NCBI RefSeq assembly: GCF_001293775.1
Contig: NZ_LGLN01000013.1
Location: forward strand, 290,272 to 327,397
DNA from: Pseudomonas syringae pv. cilantro
GTDB taxonomy: Bacteria; Pseudomonadota; Gammaproteobacteria; Pseudomonadales; Pseudomonadaceae
Direction: 5' to 3'
DNA: 37,126 nucleotides
Shown: piece by piece, positions 25,720 to 35,284 of the stretch
Layout of the letters: each line of letters starts with the position of its first letter
Numbering within the stretch: position 1 is the stretch's first letter
Made by a program: the position numbers and the translations under genes
Notes under the pieces: model-generated
What the model saw: only the letters and a program-made list of their open reading frames with translations
Databases searched by the model: none
What the model was told of the DNA's origin: nothing

Positions 25720-26007
25720 ATGCGCAAGGTAAATCGACTGTTATTGACCGGCCTGTTGGCACTTTGCCCTTTGCTCGCTGTTGCAGCAGAGGACTCACCT
25801 TCGGCGGCGCCGGACGTTACTATTCGCACCGACGGTGACCGAACCATTCAGGAATATCGACAGAACGGCTTTCTGTATGCGGTGAAAATCACCCCGAAAC
25901 ACGGCAAGCCTTATTTTCTGGTGCGCGCCGATGGTACAAGCCCCAATTTCATTCGTTCGGATCAACCGGACATGCTGATCCCGCAGTGGGAAATATTCAG
26001 CTGGTAG
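25720..26007 (+). CDS. DUF2782 small periplasmic protein
   Basis: A 95-residue exported protein: signal peptide about 1-22 (LLAVA before AEDSP), then a compact domain with IQEYRQNGFLYAVKITP and the conserved C-terminal segment LIPQWEIFSW typical of DUF2782. Its function is unknown. AAGG lies before the ATG, and a TAGAAT sequence at 25679-25684 could be its -10 box. thrB follows 50 bases downstream on the same strand, probably in one transcript, as in P. aeruginosa. Confidence 0.85.
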   Translation: MRKVNRLLLTGLLALCPLLAVAAEDSPSAAPDVTIRTDGDRTIQEYRQNGFLYAVKITPKHGKPYFLVRADGTSPNFIRSDQPDMLIPQWEIFSW

Positions 26008-26057
26008 TCGCTGGTCGGTAGCACCCCACATTCACTTTATTGGTTGGCAGTTCTGAT

Positions 26058-27008
26058 ATGTCCGTTTTTACCCCGCTGGCTCGGCCCGAGCTGGAAACAT
26101 TTCTCGCCCCTTACGGGCTCGGCCGTCTGCTTGATTTTCAGGGCATTGCCGCCGGTAGTGAAAACACCAATTACTTCATCAGCCTGGAGCGGGGCGAATT
26201 CGTCCTGACCCTGGTCGAGCGCGGTCCGGTGCAGGAAATGCCTTTCTTCATCGAGCTGCTCGATGTGTTGCACGAGGCCGATCTGCCGGTGCCTTACGCT
26301 CTGCGCACCACCGACGGTCAGGCGTTGCGCGAGCTGGCAGGCAAACCGGCGCTGTTGCAGCCGCGCCTGCCGGGCAAGCACATCAGTGAGCCGAATACTC
26401 AGCATTGCGTGCAGATCGGCGAGTTGCTGGCCAATCTGCATCTGGCGACACGCGAGCGAATAGTGGAGCGCAAGACCGATCGCGGGCTGGACTGGATGTT
26501 GAGCGAGGGGCGCAACTTTCTGTCGCACCTGGGTGAGACTCAGCGGGCATTGCTTGCAAAAAGCCTTCAGGAAATCGAAGACCTCAAGTCGCAGATCATG
26601 GCCTTGCCACGCGCCAACCTGCACGCCGACCTGTTTCGTGACAACGTGCTGTTCGAGGGCACACACCTGACCGGGCTGATCGATTTCTATAATGCCTGTT
26701 CCGGTCCGATGCTCTACGACCTGGCGATTGCGCTGAACGACTGGTGCTCACGCGAAAACGGCCAGCTCGACGCCGTCCGCGCGCGTGCCCTGTTGGGCGC
26801 TTACGCCGGACTGCGGCCATTCACGGCTGCGGAATCGAAGCTCTGGAACACGATGTTGCGCATCGCCTGTGTGCGCTTCTGGTTGTCCCGCCTGATCGCC
26901 GCCGAGACCTTCGCCGGGCAGGACGTGCTGATTCACGATCCCGTGGAGTTCGAGCGGCGTCTGGCCGAGCGCCAGGAAGCGCACATCGCGCTGCCGTTTG
27001 CGCTCTGA
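26058..27008 (+). CDS. thrB: Homoserine kinase ThrB (APH-fold type)
   Basis: A 316-residue kinase that phosphorylates homoserine on the way to threonine. It belongs to the aminoglycoside phosphotransferase-like fold rather than the GHMP fold of E. coli ThrB. The catalytic loop is H189-A-D191 to N196 (NLHADLFRDN) and the metal-binding Asp is in GLIDFYNACSG. The N-terminal nucleotide-binding region has GSENTNYFI and the lysine-poor lobe of this family. Start MSVFTPLARP is chosen over an ATG 18 bases upstream by family similarity. It is followed by a REP repeat and then the convergent znuA. Confidence 0.9.
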   Translation: MSVFTPLARPELETFLAPYGLGRLLDFQGIAAGSENTNYFISLERGEFVLTLVERGPVQEMPFFIELLDVLHEADLPVPYALRTTDGQALRELAGKPALLQPRLPGKHISEPNTQHCVQIGELLANLHLATRERIVERKTDRGLDWMLSEGRNFLSHLGETQRALLAKSLQEIEDLKSQIMALPRANLHADLFRDNVLFEGTHLTGLIDFYNACSGPMLYDLAIALNDWCSRENGQLDAVRARALLGAYAGLRPFTAAESKLWNTMLRIACVRFWLSRLIAAETFAGQDVLIHDPVEFERRLAERQEAHIALPFAL

Positions 27009-27035
27009 CTGGTGCTCCGCGTTGGCATGCAGTTC

Positions 27036-27137
27036 GTGACGCTCTGCGTCACAAATCCGTGCCGCACCGCATGCGCCGGGTCGGACGCAGAGCGTCCAGA
27101 ACGGCATACCGGCGCGGGGCGTCGGGACGATAGTCAG
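27036..27137. repeat. REP-type repeat between thrB and znuA
   Basis: Two small perfect hairpins, GTGACGC-TCT-GCGTCAC (27036-27052) and GGACGC-AGA-GCGTCC (27083-27097), share the inverted core ACGCNCTGCGT, followed by CGTCGGGACGATAGTCAGGA. The same blocks recur at 30985-31078. They lie between convergent genes. Confidence 0.7.
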
Positions 27138-27157
27138 GACGAAAAGTGCCTGTGCTA

Positions 27158-28102
27158 TCAAATACTGCTCAGGCAGCCGGTCAGATCATCCGCCAGTTTC
27201 TGTAACACCTGCTCGTAACCCTGCGCGGTGGCGGGGATGTAGCCGCCTAGCGCGTCCAGCTCTGCGAGCTTGACCGGCAGGCCTGCGCTCAGGGTTTCTG
27301 CCAGGCGCGGGCGCAGGGGTGGTTCGCTGAACACGCAGGTCTTGCCCGCCGCTTTCAGGCGCTCGCGCATTGCCGCCACGTGCTGCGCGCCGGGCTGGAT
27401 CTCGGCGGCGATGGCGAATACGCCAGCGTGCTTGAGCCCGTAAGCTTCTTCGAAATAATCGAACGCCTCGTGGAACACGAAAAACGGCTTGCCCGCAACG
27501 GCACTGACACGGCCCTTGATGCGCGCGTCCAGTGCATCGAGGCGCTTGTTGAACGCCTCGGCGTTGCTGGCGTAGCGGGCCGCATTGGCCGGGTCCGCAG
27601 CGCCCAGGTCAGCCGCCATCTTTGCTGCGATCACCCGCGCGTTGACGGTCGACAGCCACAGATGCGAGTCCAGGCTGCCGGGCTGGTGGTCGTGATCGTG
27701 TTCGTCTGCATCCTCGTCATGAGCGTGGTCGTCATGGGAAGCGTTGTCTTCGCCGAAATGGCGCAAGTGCATGCCAGGCAGAGATTGCACGGCAACCGTA
27801 GGCGAGCTGCGGCCTTGCAGGACGCGCGGCAGGAAGGTTTCCATGTCCGGGCCTATCCAGTAGAGCAATTCGACTTCCCGCACGCGCCGTACGTCGGATG
27901 GCCGCAGCGCATAGTTATGCGGCGACGCACCAGGTGGCAACAGCACCTGGGGCTTACCGACGCCGTCCTGTACAGCCGCCGCAATCAGCTGCAATGGCTT
28001 GATACTGGTGAGTACATTGACTTCGGCCTGAGCCGGGGCGATGAACAACAGACTGATCCACAGAACAGCAACAAGATTGAAAAGACGGCGCACTCGAATC
28101 AC
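27158..28102 (-). CDS. znuA: Zinc ABC transporter, periplasmic binding protein ZnuA
   Basis: A 314-residue zinc-binding protein of the cluster-9 family. Signal peptide about 1-26 (APAQA before EVNVL). Zinc ligands are H62 (GASPHNYAL), H147 (DSHLWL) and a histidine in VFHEAFDYF, with an acidic C-terminal ligand. A His/Asp-rich loop of about 25 residues (115-140, with HDDHAHDEDADEHDHDH) marks it as a zinc rather than manganese binder. The start is GTG (MIRVRRLF); a second GTG three codons later is equally possible. The gene is divergent from zur-znuC-znuB with a likely Zur operator in the 58-base gap. Confidence 0.93.
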   Translation of the reverse strand: MIRVRRLFNLVAVLWISLLFIAPAQAEVNVLTSIKPLQLIAAAVQDGVGKPQVLLPPGASPHNYALRPSDVRRVREVELLYWIGPDMETFLPRVLQGRSSPTVAVQSLPGMHLRHFGEDNASHDDHAHDEDADEHDHDHQPGSLDSHLWLSTVNARVIAAKMAADLGAADPANAARYASNAEAFNKRLDALDARIKGRVSAVAGKPFFVFHEAFDYFEEAYGLKHAGVFAIAAEIQPGAQHVAAMRERLKAAGKTCVFSEPPLRPRLAETLSAGLPVKLAELDALGGYIPATAQGYEQVLQKLADDLTGCLSSI

Positions 28103-28120
28103 TCATATAAGTCAGGAACA

Positions 28121-28136
28121 GGTAACATAATAACGT
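28121..28136. promoter_or_regulatory. Candidate Zur operator between znuA and zur
   Basis: GGTAACATAATAACGT lies in the short divergent gap. On the minus strand, GTTATTATGTTAC agrees with most positions of the gamma-proteobacterial Zur box TGTTATA-N-TATAACA as I remember it. One site could repress both transcripts when zinc is sufficient. Confidence 0.55.
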
Positions 28137-28160
28137 CTCTAGCCAATATCGTCGCTGCTC

Positions 28161-28643
28161 ATGCCCAATACTCCCCTGGCCAGTCGCCCCCATGACCACT
28201 CCCACTGCGTGCATTCGGCCCTCGCCGAAGCAGACGCGCTGTGCACAAAACAGGGGCTGCGCCTGACCACCTTGCGCCGCCGCGTGCTGGAACTGGTCTG
28301 GCAAAGCCACAAACCGCTGGGTGCCTACGACATTCTGGCGGTGCTCAGCGAAGAGGACGGCCGTCGCGCCGCGCCGCCGACCGTCTACCGTGCGCTGGAT
28401 TTCCTGCTGGAAAACGGCCTGGTGCACCGGATTGCCTCGCTCAATGCCTTCACCGGCTGCAATCATCCGACCCACGCGCATCAGGGCCAGTTTCTGATTT
28501 GCCGCGTGTGCCATGCCGCGATCGAGTTGCAACACCCGGCCATCAGCGCGTCGGTGGTCGATGCTGCCGCGGGCGTCGGCTTTGCGGTCGAAGGCCAGAC
28601 GGTCGAGATCGTTGGCGTGTGCGCCGGCTGCAAGGCTGCCTGA
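28161..28643 (+). CDS. zur: Zinc uptake regulator Zur (Fur family)
   Basis: A 160-residue Fur-family repressor of zinc uptake. Winged-helix DNA-binding domain about 20-90 ([38 protein letters not shown]), then a dimerisation domain with the structural-zinc cysteine pairs C-R-V-C (ICRVCHA) and C-A-G-C (GVCAGCKA) and a histidine cluster (HPTHAHQGQ) for sensing. Its stop shares one base with the znuC start (TGATG), so repressor and transporter are co-translated and the system controls itself. Confidence 0.93.
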   Translation: MPNTPLASRPHDHSHCVHSALAEADALCTKQGLRLTTLRRRVLELVWQSHKPLGAYDILAVLSEEDGRRAAPPTVYRALDFLLENGLVHRIASLNAFTGCNHPTHAHQGQFLICRVCHAAIELQHPAISASVVDAAAGVGFAVEGQTVEIVGVCAGCKAA

Positions 28644-29431
28644 TGACGGATGCATTGATACGCCTGGAGCAGGTTGCCGTCACGCTGTCCGGGCAAAACG
28701 TGCTGGAAAACATCCAGCTCAGTGTTCGCCCCGGTGAGATCGTTACGCTGATCGGCCCCAATGGCGCGGGCAAGACCACGCTGGTGCGTGCGGTGTTGGG
28801 GCTGCTCAAGCCCGATTCAGGCACGGTGTGGCGCAAACCCAGATTGCGCGTTGGCTACATGCCGCAAAAGCTGCATGTCGACCAGACCCTGCCGCTGTCG
28901 GTGCTGCGCTTTTTGCGTCTGGTGCCCGGTGTGGACCGTGCTGCTGCGCAGTCGGCACTGGAAGAGGTCGGCGCCGAAAAAGTCATCGACAGCCCGTTGC
29001 AGGGTATTTCAGGTGGTGAGATGCAGCGTGTGCTGTTGGCTCGCGCTTTGTTGCGCAAGCCCGAATTGCTGGTGCTCGACGAACCGGTGCAAGGCGTCGA
29101 TGTGGCCGGGCAGGCGGAGTTATACAGCCTGATCACACGGCTGCGCGACCGTCACCAGTGCGGCGTGTTGATGGTGTCCCATGATCTGCATCTGGTGATG
29201 AGCACCACCGATCAAGTGGTGTGCCTCAATCGCCACGTCTGTTGCTCCGGGCATCCCGAGCAGGTCAGCCATGATCCGGCGTTCGTCGAACTGTTCGGCA
29301 AGAATGCGCAAAGTCTGGCGATTTATCACCATCATCATGACCACGCCCACGATCTGCATGGTTCGGTGGTGAATGACGCCCCGGCCACCCCTCATACTCA
29401 CGTTCACGGAGACAGCTGCAAGCATGGCTGA
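28643..29431 (+). CDS. znuC: Zinc ABC transporter, ATP-binding protein ZnuC
   Basis: A 262-residue ATPase of the zinc importer. Walker [10 protein letters not shown] (38-46), signature ISGGEMQR, Walker B LLVLDEP and the switch histidine in VSHDLH are present. After the ATPase core, the last 35 residues are His-rich ([13 protein letters not shown], then [13 protein letters not shown]), a possible cytoplasmic zinc-binding tail. The ATG overlaps the zur stop by one base; the 3' end overlaps znuB by eight bases. Confidence 0.95.
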   Translation: MTDALIRLEQVAVTLSGQNVLENIQLSVRPGEIVTLIGPNGAGKTTLVRAVLGLLKPDSGTVWRKPRLRVGYMPQKLHVDQTLPLSVLRFLRLVPGVDRAAAQSALEEVGAEKVIDSPLQGISGGEMQRVLLARALLRKPELLVLDEPVQGVDVAGQAELYSLITRLRDRHQCGVLMVSHDLHLVMSTTDQVVCLNRHVCCSGHPEQVSHDPAFVELFGKNAQSLAIYHHHHDHAHDLHGSVVNDAPATPHTHVHGDSCKHG

Positions 29432-30212
29432 TTTTCTACTGTATGCCTTGCTCGCAGGCGTTGCGCTGGCCCTGGTGGCCGGTCCGCTCGGGTCCTTTGT
29501 GGTCTGGCGACGCATGGCGTATTTCGGTGACACACTGTCCCACGCCGCACTGCTCGGCGTAGCGCTGGGCTTTTTGCTGGATATCAGCCCGACCATCGCG
29601 GTGACCTGCGGCTGCCTGTTGCTGGCGGTGCTGCTGGTCACCCTGCAACAGCGTCAACCACTGGCGTCGGACACGCTGCTGGGGATTCTGGCACCGAGCA
29701 CGCTGTCGCTCGGGCTGGTCGTGCTCAGTTTCATGCACGAAGTGCGAATCGACCTGATGGCTTATCTGTTCGGTGATCTGCTGGCAATCAGCCCGGCCGA
29801 TCTGGCCTGGATCATGGGCGGCAGTTCGCTGGTGCTGGTCACGATCATTGCGCTGTGGCGACCGCTGCTGGCAATGACCGTGCATGAGGAGCTGGCCCGT
29901 GTCGAAGGCCTGCCGGTCGCGGCGCTGCGCATGGCGCTGATGCTGTTGATCGCGGTAGTGATCGCGGTAGCGATGAAAATCGTCGGTGTGTTACTGATTA
30001 CTTCGTTGCTGATCATTCCGGCCGCTGCGGCACAGCGTCACGCCCGCTCGCCAGAGCAGATGGCCGTTGGTGCAAGCCTGCTGGGCGTGACTGCGGTGTG
30101 TATCGGGCTATCATTGTCATGGTTCAAGGACACACCGGCCGGACCGTCTATAGTGGTATCCGCTGCGGCGTTGTTCTTGCTCAGCTTTGTTCTACCCAGG
30201 CGAGCGGTGTAG
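29424..30212 (+). CDS. znuB: Zinc ABC transporter, permease ZnuB
   Basis: A 262-residue integral membrane permease of the ABC-3 family with about eight hydrophobic helices. The family segment [16 protein letters not shown] lies at about 35-50, and a further conserved stretch, [16 protein letters not shown], is in the C-terminal half. The start at [10 protein letters not shown] overlaps the end of znuC by eight bases, consistent with equal production of transporter parts. A lipoprotein gene follows 38 bases downstream. Confidence 0.95.
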   Translation: MADFLLYALLAGVALALVAGPLGSFVVWRRMAYFGDTLSHAALLGVALGFLLDISPTIAVTCGCLLLAVLLVTLQQRQPLASDTLLGILAPSTLSLGLVVLSFMHEVRIDLMAYLFGDLLAISPADLAWIMGGSSLVLVTIIALWRPLLAMTVHEELARVEGLPVAALRMALMLLIAVVIAVAMKIVGVLLITSLLIIPAAAAQRHARSPEQMAVGASLLGVTAVCIGLSLSWFKDTPAGPSIVVSAAALFLLSFVLPRRAV

Positions 30213-30250
30213 ACTTGCTCGTTTTTTGCGCAAACTAGAGAATCGCAGGA

Positions 30251-30967
30251 ATGAGCCCGTTCGCCCCACGCTATCTGCTGCTGGTCGCATTTTCCATCCT
30301 GTTGGGTGCCTGTCACAGTGCGCCAACGGTCGAGACGGCCGCGTCCGAGGCTCAGCCTGACGCTTTCGCGCAGCTTGAACAGAACATCGCTGGCAATGAA
30401 CTGGCAACCGCCGAGGATCAACTGGCGACGTTGCAAGCAGCCAATTCCGACGATGCCCGGCTCGAGCCTTTACAGCGTCGTCTGGCCGAAGCCTACCTGA
30501 GCCGCAGCCAGATCAGCCTGCAGAAGGGCGACATGAACGCTGCGGCCAGCGCATTATCCCGAGCGCGCGCACTGATGCCCAAGGCGCCTGCGCTGACCAG
30601 CGGTGTCAACGGGGCGATTGCCCACGCCCGCAAGGCAGAACTGGAAAAAGCCGAAGCGGATTTGAAAGAAGCGGAAGCGAGAAGGGTGGCCAAGCTGGTT
30701 GACCCGTCAGCGCCGAGTACCACCATCGACCTGAAAATCGGCGATATGCCCGCACTGCGTCGTCAACTGGATGACATTGCGGCAGATACCATAGCATTCA
30801 ACTGTGACGTGCTGCTGGTAGTGCCGCGCACCGAAGATTACCCGTGGCTGGCCACATTGCTGACCAAACGGGTGGTGAAGGCCAATCCAGACTTCGAGTT
30901 GCAGCTGCGTCGAGAAATCGAGCGCAATGAAAAAGCACACATCGTTTTGACGCCAGCCAGGTCCTGA
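30251..30967 (+). CDS. Lipoprotein of unknown function (PA5502-like)
   Basis: A 238-residue predicted lipoprotein: signal peptide with lipobox LGAC (cysteine at residue 21). The N-terminal half is helical and TPR-like (ATAEDQLATLQAAN, SQISLQKGDMNAAASAL), and a charged coiled segment follows (AELEKAEADLKEAEARR). I do not recognise a catalytic motif. Its place after znuB matches an uncharacterised gene in P. aeruginosa; a link to zinc uptake is only positional. Confidence 0.75.
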   Translation: MSPFAPRYLLLVAFSILLGACHSAPTVETAASEAQPDAFAQLEQNIAGNELATAEDQLATLQAANSDDARLEPLQRRLAEAYLSRSQISLQKGDMNAAASALSRARALMPKAPALTSGVNGAIAHARKAELEKAEADLKEAEARRVAKLVDPSAPSTTIDLKIGDMPALRRQLDDIAADTIAFNCDVLLVVPRTEDYPWLATLLTKRVVKANPDFELQLRREIERNEKAHIVLTPARS

Positions 30968-30984
30968 GCTGCGCCTTCAAAACC

Positions 30985-31078
30985 GGACGCAGAGCGTCCA
31001 GAGCTGCCTGCCCACGCACAGCGCTCATCGAGATTTATGCATCACGATGAGCGCTGGAGCGTGGGGACGATAATCAGG
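30985..31078. repeat. REP-type repeat with compound hairpin downstream of the lipoprotein gene
   Basis: GGACGCAGAGCGTCC (30985-30999) is identical to the block at 27083-27097. A larger hairpin follows: an outer CCCACGC/GCGTGGG (31011-31017 and 31059-31065) and an inner perfect 10-bp GCGCTCATCG/CGATGAGCGC (31021-31030 and 31045-31054). It ends with GGACGATAATCAGG, also shared with the first copy. It lies between the convergent lipoprotein and katE genes. Confidence 0.7.
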
Positions 31079-31089
31079 GTAGCGTCAGA

Positions 31090-33240
31090 TCAAGCCGGAA
31101 CAGCCTTGGCTTTCACCTCACGGTCCCAGACGCGGTGTTGGGCCATTGCGTCGAAGAAGGCTTCGAACGATGCACTATCCGACACAACCAGCAGGCCCGC
31201 ATCCTCTTCCAGGCGCAGCAAGCTCAACAAGTCTTTGGCTTCCCCGGCAACGGAGATGGCCTTGAGGTGCTTGTAGGCTTCCAGGATGAAGTGCAGCGCC
31301 ACGCCATCAGTACTCAACGCTTTAACCGAATCTGCGCCGCCCGGCACGAACACCGCGTCGAACGCTACCGAAGGCAAGCCTTCAGCCGATGCATCGACCG
31401 GCAGGCTTTTGCCATCGGCCGTTTTGACTGGTGCAGACGTCGGGCCAAGTACCTTGGCGTGTGCGCCTTTGGCCGTCAGTGCAGCTTTCATGGCCTCGAC
31501 CGCTTTGCCGTCAACACCATTGGCCACAAGGATCGCGACTTTGCGCGAAACAATGTCGCCCGACAGCAGGTTGACCTGGCTCAACGCCGGTGACTCTTTC
31601 ACCGAAGTCTGACGCACATGCACAGTGCCAGCCTTCGGCGCAGGCAGACCCAGGTTGGCCGCTACACGGCTGGCCAGTTCCAGATCGATGTTGGCCAGAA
31701 TCTCGTTGACCTGACGGGCACGGATGTACTCGCGCTCGACCTTGCCCAACTCGAAGCTGTACGCCGCGATGATGTGTTCTTTTTCGTGGTGGCTCATGCT
31801 CTGGAAGAACAGAGTCGCCTGCGAGAAGTGATCGCTGAACGATTCGCTGCGCTCACGCACCTTGTGCGCTTCGACGCGCTCCGGGTAAGTCTCGAAACCG
31901 CCGTCTACCGCAGCTGCCGGTGTTTCTTTTGGCCAGCCGCCGTCGATCGAGTTCGGCTCGTAAGAAGCACGGCCCTTGTCGATGGTGGTGCGATGCTGTG
32001 CGTCGCGCTGGCCATTGTGGTTTGGCGCAATCGGACGGTTGATCGGGATTTCGTGAAAGTTCGGACCACCGAGGCGGCTGATCTGCGTGTCGGTGTAGGA
32101 AAACAGGCGACCTTGCAGCAGCGGATCGTTGGAGAAGTCGATACCTGGCACGATATGGCCTGGGCAGAAAGCAACCTGCTCGGTCTCGGCAAAGTAATTG
32201 TCCGGGTTGCGGTTCAGCACCATTTTGCCCAGCGGCGTGACCGGCACGAGCTCTTCCGGGATGATCTTGGTTGGATCGAGCAAGTCGAATTCGAACTTGT
32301 GCTCGTCTTCCTCGGCAACGATCTGCACGCCCAGTTCCCATTCCGGGTAGTCGCCCATCTCGATGGACTCCCACAGGTCACGGCGATGGAAGTCAGTGTC
32401 CTTGCCGGCCAGCTTCTGCGCTTCGTCCCAGACCAGCGAGCACACGCCGAACTTGGGCTTCCAGTGGAATTTGACGAACGTGGATTTGCCTTCAGTGTTG
32501 ATCAGGCGGAACGTGTGAATGCCGAAACCCTGCATGGTGCGCAGGCTTTTCGGGATCGCACGGTCGGACATGGTCCACAGCACCATGTGCGCGGATTCCG
32601 GCACCAGCGAGACGAAGTCCCAAAAGGTGTCGTGCGCCGAGCCGCCGGTAGGGATTTCGTTGTGCGGCTCAGGCTTCACCGCGTGCACGAAGTCCGGAAA
32701 CTTGATGGCATCCTGAATGAAGAAGATCGGCATGTTGTTGCCGACCAGATCGAAGTTGCCTTCGTCGGTGTAGAACTTGACTGCAAAGCCCCGCACGTCA
32801 CGCACCGTGTCGCCCGAGCCGCGTGGGCCCTGAACGGTGGAGAAACGCACGAACACCGGGGTCTTCTTGCCCGGATCACGCAGGAAGCCTGCTTTACTCA
32901 GCGCGCTCTGGTCTTCGTACGTCTGAAAGTAACCGTGTGCTGCAGTGCCGCGCGCGTGGACGATGCGCTCTGGAATACGCTCATGGTCAAAGTGCGTGAT
33001 CTTTTCACGCATGATGAAATCTTCGAGCAGCGACGGGCCACGGCTGCCGACTTTGAGGGTGTTCTGGTTGTCGGCAATCTTGACGCCGTGGTTGGTGCGT
33101 AACGCCTGGCTGGTGGCGTCGGAGCGGAACTGATCAAGACTGTCGAGCTTGGCGTTGGTGTTGCCCCGATCAAGTGTGTCGGTGCCTGCCATCTCGCTTT
33201 TGGGTGTCGTGGTGATAGGTGGGTTTTTCTCGCTAGCCAT
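31090..33240 (-). CDS. katE: Large-subunit catalase KatE (HPII type)
   Basis: A 716-residue monofunctional haem catalase that degrades hydrogen peroxide. Catalytic His H95 ([12 protein letters not shown]), catalytic Asn N168 ([13 protein letters not shown]) and the haem-ligand Tyr ([10 protein letters not shown]) are present. A flavodoxin/DJ-1-like C-terminal domain (about 560-716) marks the large-subunit clade. The start MASEKNPP has AAGGAG nine bases upstream. In P. aeruginosa the neighbouring lipoprotein and metN genes are adjacent, so katE looks inserted here, next to a REP repeat. Large catalases are often under RpoS; I could not identify such a promoter. Confidence 0.95.
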   Translation of the reverse strand: MASEKNPPITTTPKSEMAGTDTLDRGNTNAKLDSLDQFRSDATSQALRTNHGVKIADNQNTLKVGSRGPSLLEDFIMREKITHFDHERIPERIVHARGTAAHGYFQTYEDQSALSKAGFLRDPGKKTPVFVRFSTVQGPRGSGDTVRDVRGFAVKFYTDEGNFDLVGNNMPIFFIQDAIKFPDFVHAVKPEPHNEIPTGGSAHDTFWDFVSLVPESAHMVLWTMSDRAIPKSLRTMQGFGIHTFRLINTEGKSTFVKFHWKPKFGVCSLVWDEAQKLAGKDTDFHRRDLWESIEMGDYPEWELGVQIVAEEDEHKFEFDLLDPTKIIPEELVPVTPLGKMVLNRNPDNYFAETEQVAFCPGHIVPGIDFSNDPLLQGRLFSYTDTQISRLGGPNFHEIPINRPIAPNHNGQRDAQHRTTIDKGRASYEPNSIDGGWPKETPAAAVDGGFETYPERVEAHKVRERSESFSDHFSQATLFFQSMSHHEKEHIIAAYSFELGKVEREYIRARQVNEILANIDLELASRVAANLGLPAPKAGTVHVRQTSVKESPALSQVNLLSGDIVSRKVAILVANGVDGKAVEAMKAALTAKGAHAKVLGPTSAPVKTADGKSLPVDASAEGLPSVAFDAVFVPGGADSVKALSTDGVALHFILEAYKHLKAISVAGEAKDLLSLLRLEEDAGLLVVSDSASFEAFFDAMAQHRVWDREVKAKAVPA

Positions 33241-33551
33241 CGGAAACAACTCCTTATTTCGACCCAATCGTTGAGTTGGGTTCGATGAATACGACTTCCC
33301 TGATGCAAGCGGGAAATCACGGTATCCAGAGAGTGACCGGTGGTGGAATCAGCCGTTCACTCCGATTCAATGCCTTTTGCACCAACGGTCGCGTTAAGCC
33401 CATTACCCAGGCCTGCCTGCAAATAAATGCTAAGCACGGCGTGCAGGACAGGCTAAAATGCGCGCCCGGTTCAATCTGGCCGAGGTAACGAAGCAAGTGG
33501 CACTACGCCCACTGCGCTGATTTTTTAACGCGCCCCCACAAGGTTCGCTCC
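33241..33551. other. 311-base divergent intergenic region, katE and metN
   Basis: No gene is supported. On the katE side a small hairpin, ACCCAA/TTGGGT (33262-33267 and 33276-33281), lies just upstream of its ribosome binding site. On the metN side TAAAAT at 33454-33459 is a plausible -10 box. A weak hairpin (33494-33514) with six T at 33521-33526 follows before metN. No riboswitch class that I know was recognised. Confidence 0.45.
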
Positions 33552-34559
33552 GTGATCGAGTTTCATAACGTCCACAAAACCTATCGGGTGGCAGGCCGGG
33601 AAATACCGGCATTGCACCCTACAAGCCTGCGCGTTGACGATGGCCAGGTGTTCGGCATCATTGGCCATTCCGGTGCAGGCAAAAGCACGCTGCTGCGGCT
33701 GATCAACCGTCTCGAAACCCCGAGCGGCGGGCAGATCGTGGTTGACGGTGAAGATGTCACGGCGCTCGACGCCACCGGCCTGCGGCGCTTTCGCCAGCAG
33801 GTCGGGATGATCTTTCAGCACTTCAATCTGCTTTCGTCGAAAACCGTGGCCGACAACGTGGCCATGCCGCTGACGCTGGCAGGCGACATGTCGCGCCAGC
33901 AGATCGATCAGCGTGTGGCCGAGTTGCTGGCGCGGGTCGGGCTCTCCGATCACGCCAGAAAGTACCCGTCGCAATTGTCGGGCGGGCAAAAGCAGCGCGT
34001 CGGCATCGCCCGCGCCCTGGCGACCAAGCCGAAAATCCTGCTGTGCGATGAAGCCACCAGCGCACTGGACCCGCAGACCACTGCGTCGGTCCTGCAACTG
34101 CTGGCCGAGATCAATCGCGAGCTGAAGCTGACCATTGTCCTCATCACTCACGAGATGGATGTGATCCGTCGTGTCTGTGACCGGGTAGCCGTCATGGACG
34201 CCGGCGTGATCGTCGAGCATGGCGAGGTTGCCGACGTGTTTCTGCACCCGACGCACGCGACAACCAAGCGTTTTGTGCAGGAAGACGACCAGGTCGATGA
34301 AAACGAGCAGCGTGACGATTTTGCCCACGTGCAGGGCCGTATCGTGCGCCTGACCTTTCAGGGCGAGGCGACCTACGCGCCGCTGCTGGGCACCGTGGCC
34401 CGGGAAACCGGTGTCGACTACAGCATCCTCGCAGGCCGTATCGACCGCATCAAAGACACTCCATACGGGCAACTGACGCTGGCGATCACCGGCGGTGACA
34501 TGGACGCCGCCTTTGCTCACTTCACCGCCGCCGATGTTCATATGGAGGTGCTGCGCTGA
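33552..34559 (+). CDS. metN: Methionine ABC transporter, ATP-binding protein MetN
   Basis: A 335-residue ATPase of the D-/L-methionine importer. Walker [10 protein letters not shown] (38-46), Q-loop in MIFQHFNLL, signature LSGGQKQR, Walker [10 protein letters not shown] and the switch His in ITHEMD are all present. The C-terminal NIL domain (about 255-335) binds methionine and gives trans-inhibition in related transporters. The start is GTG, with AAGG eight bases upstream. The stop shares one base with metI. Confidence 0.95.
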   Translation: MIEFHNVHKTYRVAGREIPALHPTSLRVDDGQVFGIIGHSGAGKSTLLRLINRLETPSGGQIVVDGEDVTALDATGLRRFRQQVGMIFQHFNLLSSKTVADNVAMPLTLAGDMSRQQIDQRVAELLARVGLSDHARKYPSQLSGGQKQRVGIARALATKPKILLCDEATSALDPQTTASVLQLLAEINRELKLTIVLITHEMDVIRRVCDRVAVMDAGVIVEHGEVADVFLHPTHATTKRFVQEDDQVDENEQRDDFAHVQGRIVRLTFQGEATYAPLLGTVARETGVDYSILAGRIDRIKDTPYGQLTLAITGGDMDAAFAHFTAADVHMEVLR

Positions 34560-35233
34560 TGGACGCTTTTTTGAACCTGTTCGCCAACGTCGACTGGTAT
34601 GAAATCTGGGTCGCCACCGGCGACACGTTGATCATGCTCAGTGTCTCGCTGGGCTTCACCATTCTGTTCGGCCTGCCGCTGGGCGTGCTGATGTTTCTGA
34701 CCTCGCCACGTCAGTTGCTCGAGCACAAACAACTGTACGCCACGGTCGGGCTGATCGTTAACATGCTGCGCGCGCTGCCGTTCATCATTCTGCTGATCGT
34801 GATGATGCCGCTGACCGAAATCATTACCGGCACATCGCTGGGGATTCTCGGCACCTTGCCGCCATTGATTGCCGGTGCGACGCCGTTTTTTGCGCGTTTG
34901 GTAGAGACCGCGCTGCGTGAGGTGGATCGCGGCATCATCGAAGCCACCCAGGCCATGGGGGCCACCACGCGGCAGATCATCATCAAGGCGCTGCTGCCGG
35001 AAGCGCGGCCCGGCATTCTGGCGGCGATCACCGTGACAGCAATTGCGCTGGTGTCGTTCACCGCCATGGCCGGTGCGGTAGGCGCTGGCGGGCTGGGCGA
35101 TCTGGCCATTCGTTATGGTTATCAGCGTTTTCAGAACGATGTGATGTTTGTGACGGTCGTATTGTTGCTGGTGCTGGTGCAGATTCTTCAGACAATCGGC
35201 GACAGACTGGTCGCGCACTTCACTCATCGTTGA
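34559..35233 (+). CDS. metI: Methionine ABC transporter, permease MetI
   Basis: A 224-residue permease with about five membrane helices and the binding-protein-dependent transport motif (EVDRGIIEATQAMGATTRQI at about 121-140) that contacts MetN. The ATG overlaps the metN stop by one base (TGATG). metQ follows 51 bases later across a GC-rich hairpin. Confidence 0.95.
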   Translation: MDAFLNLFANVDWYEIWVATGDTLIMLSVSLGFTILFGLPLGVLMFLTSPRQLLEHKQLYATVGLIVNMLRALPFIILLIVMMPLTEIITGTSLGILGTLPPLIAGATPFFARLVETALREVDRGIIEATQAMGATTRQIIIKALLPEARPGILAAITVTAIALVSFTAMAGAVGAGGLGDLAIRYGYQRFQNDVMFVTVVLLLVLVQILQTIGDRLVAHFTHR

Positions 35234-35250
35234 TCGTATCCGTTGGTACT

Positions 35251-35269
35251 GGCCCGCCTTGCGCGGGCC
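35251..35269 (+). other. GC-rich hairpin between metI and metQ
   Basis: GGCCCGC (35251-35257) and GCGGGCC (35263-35269) pair perfectly with a five-base loop. The metQ ribosome binding site (AAAGGAG) begins two bases later, with no T-run. Such hairpins can halt 3' decay so that the binding protein is made in excess of the permease. Confidence 0.5.
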
Positions 35270-35284
35270 CAAAGGAGTTGTTGC

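Noticed and set aside
31618..33102. 494-codon open frame opposite katE
   Set aside because: Antisense to the catalase core and without recognisable motifs.
33458..33520. 20-codon upstream ORF before metN
   Set aside because: Its ATG lies within the likely -10 box, it has no ribosome binding site and no methionine codons that would fit an attenuator.
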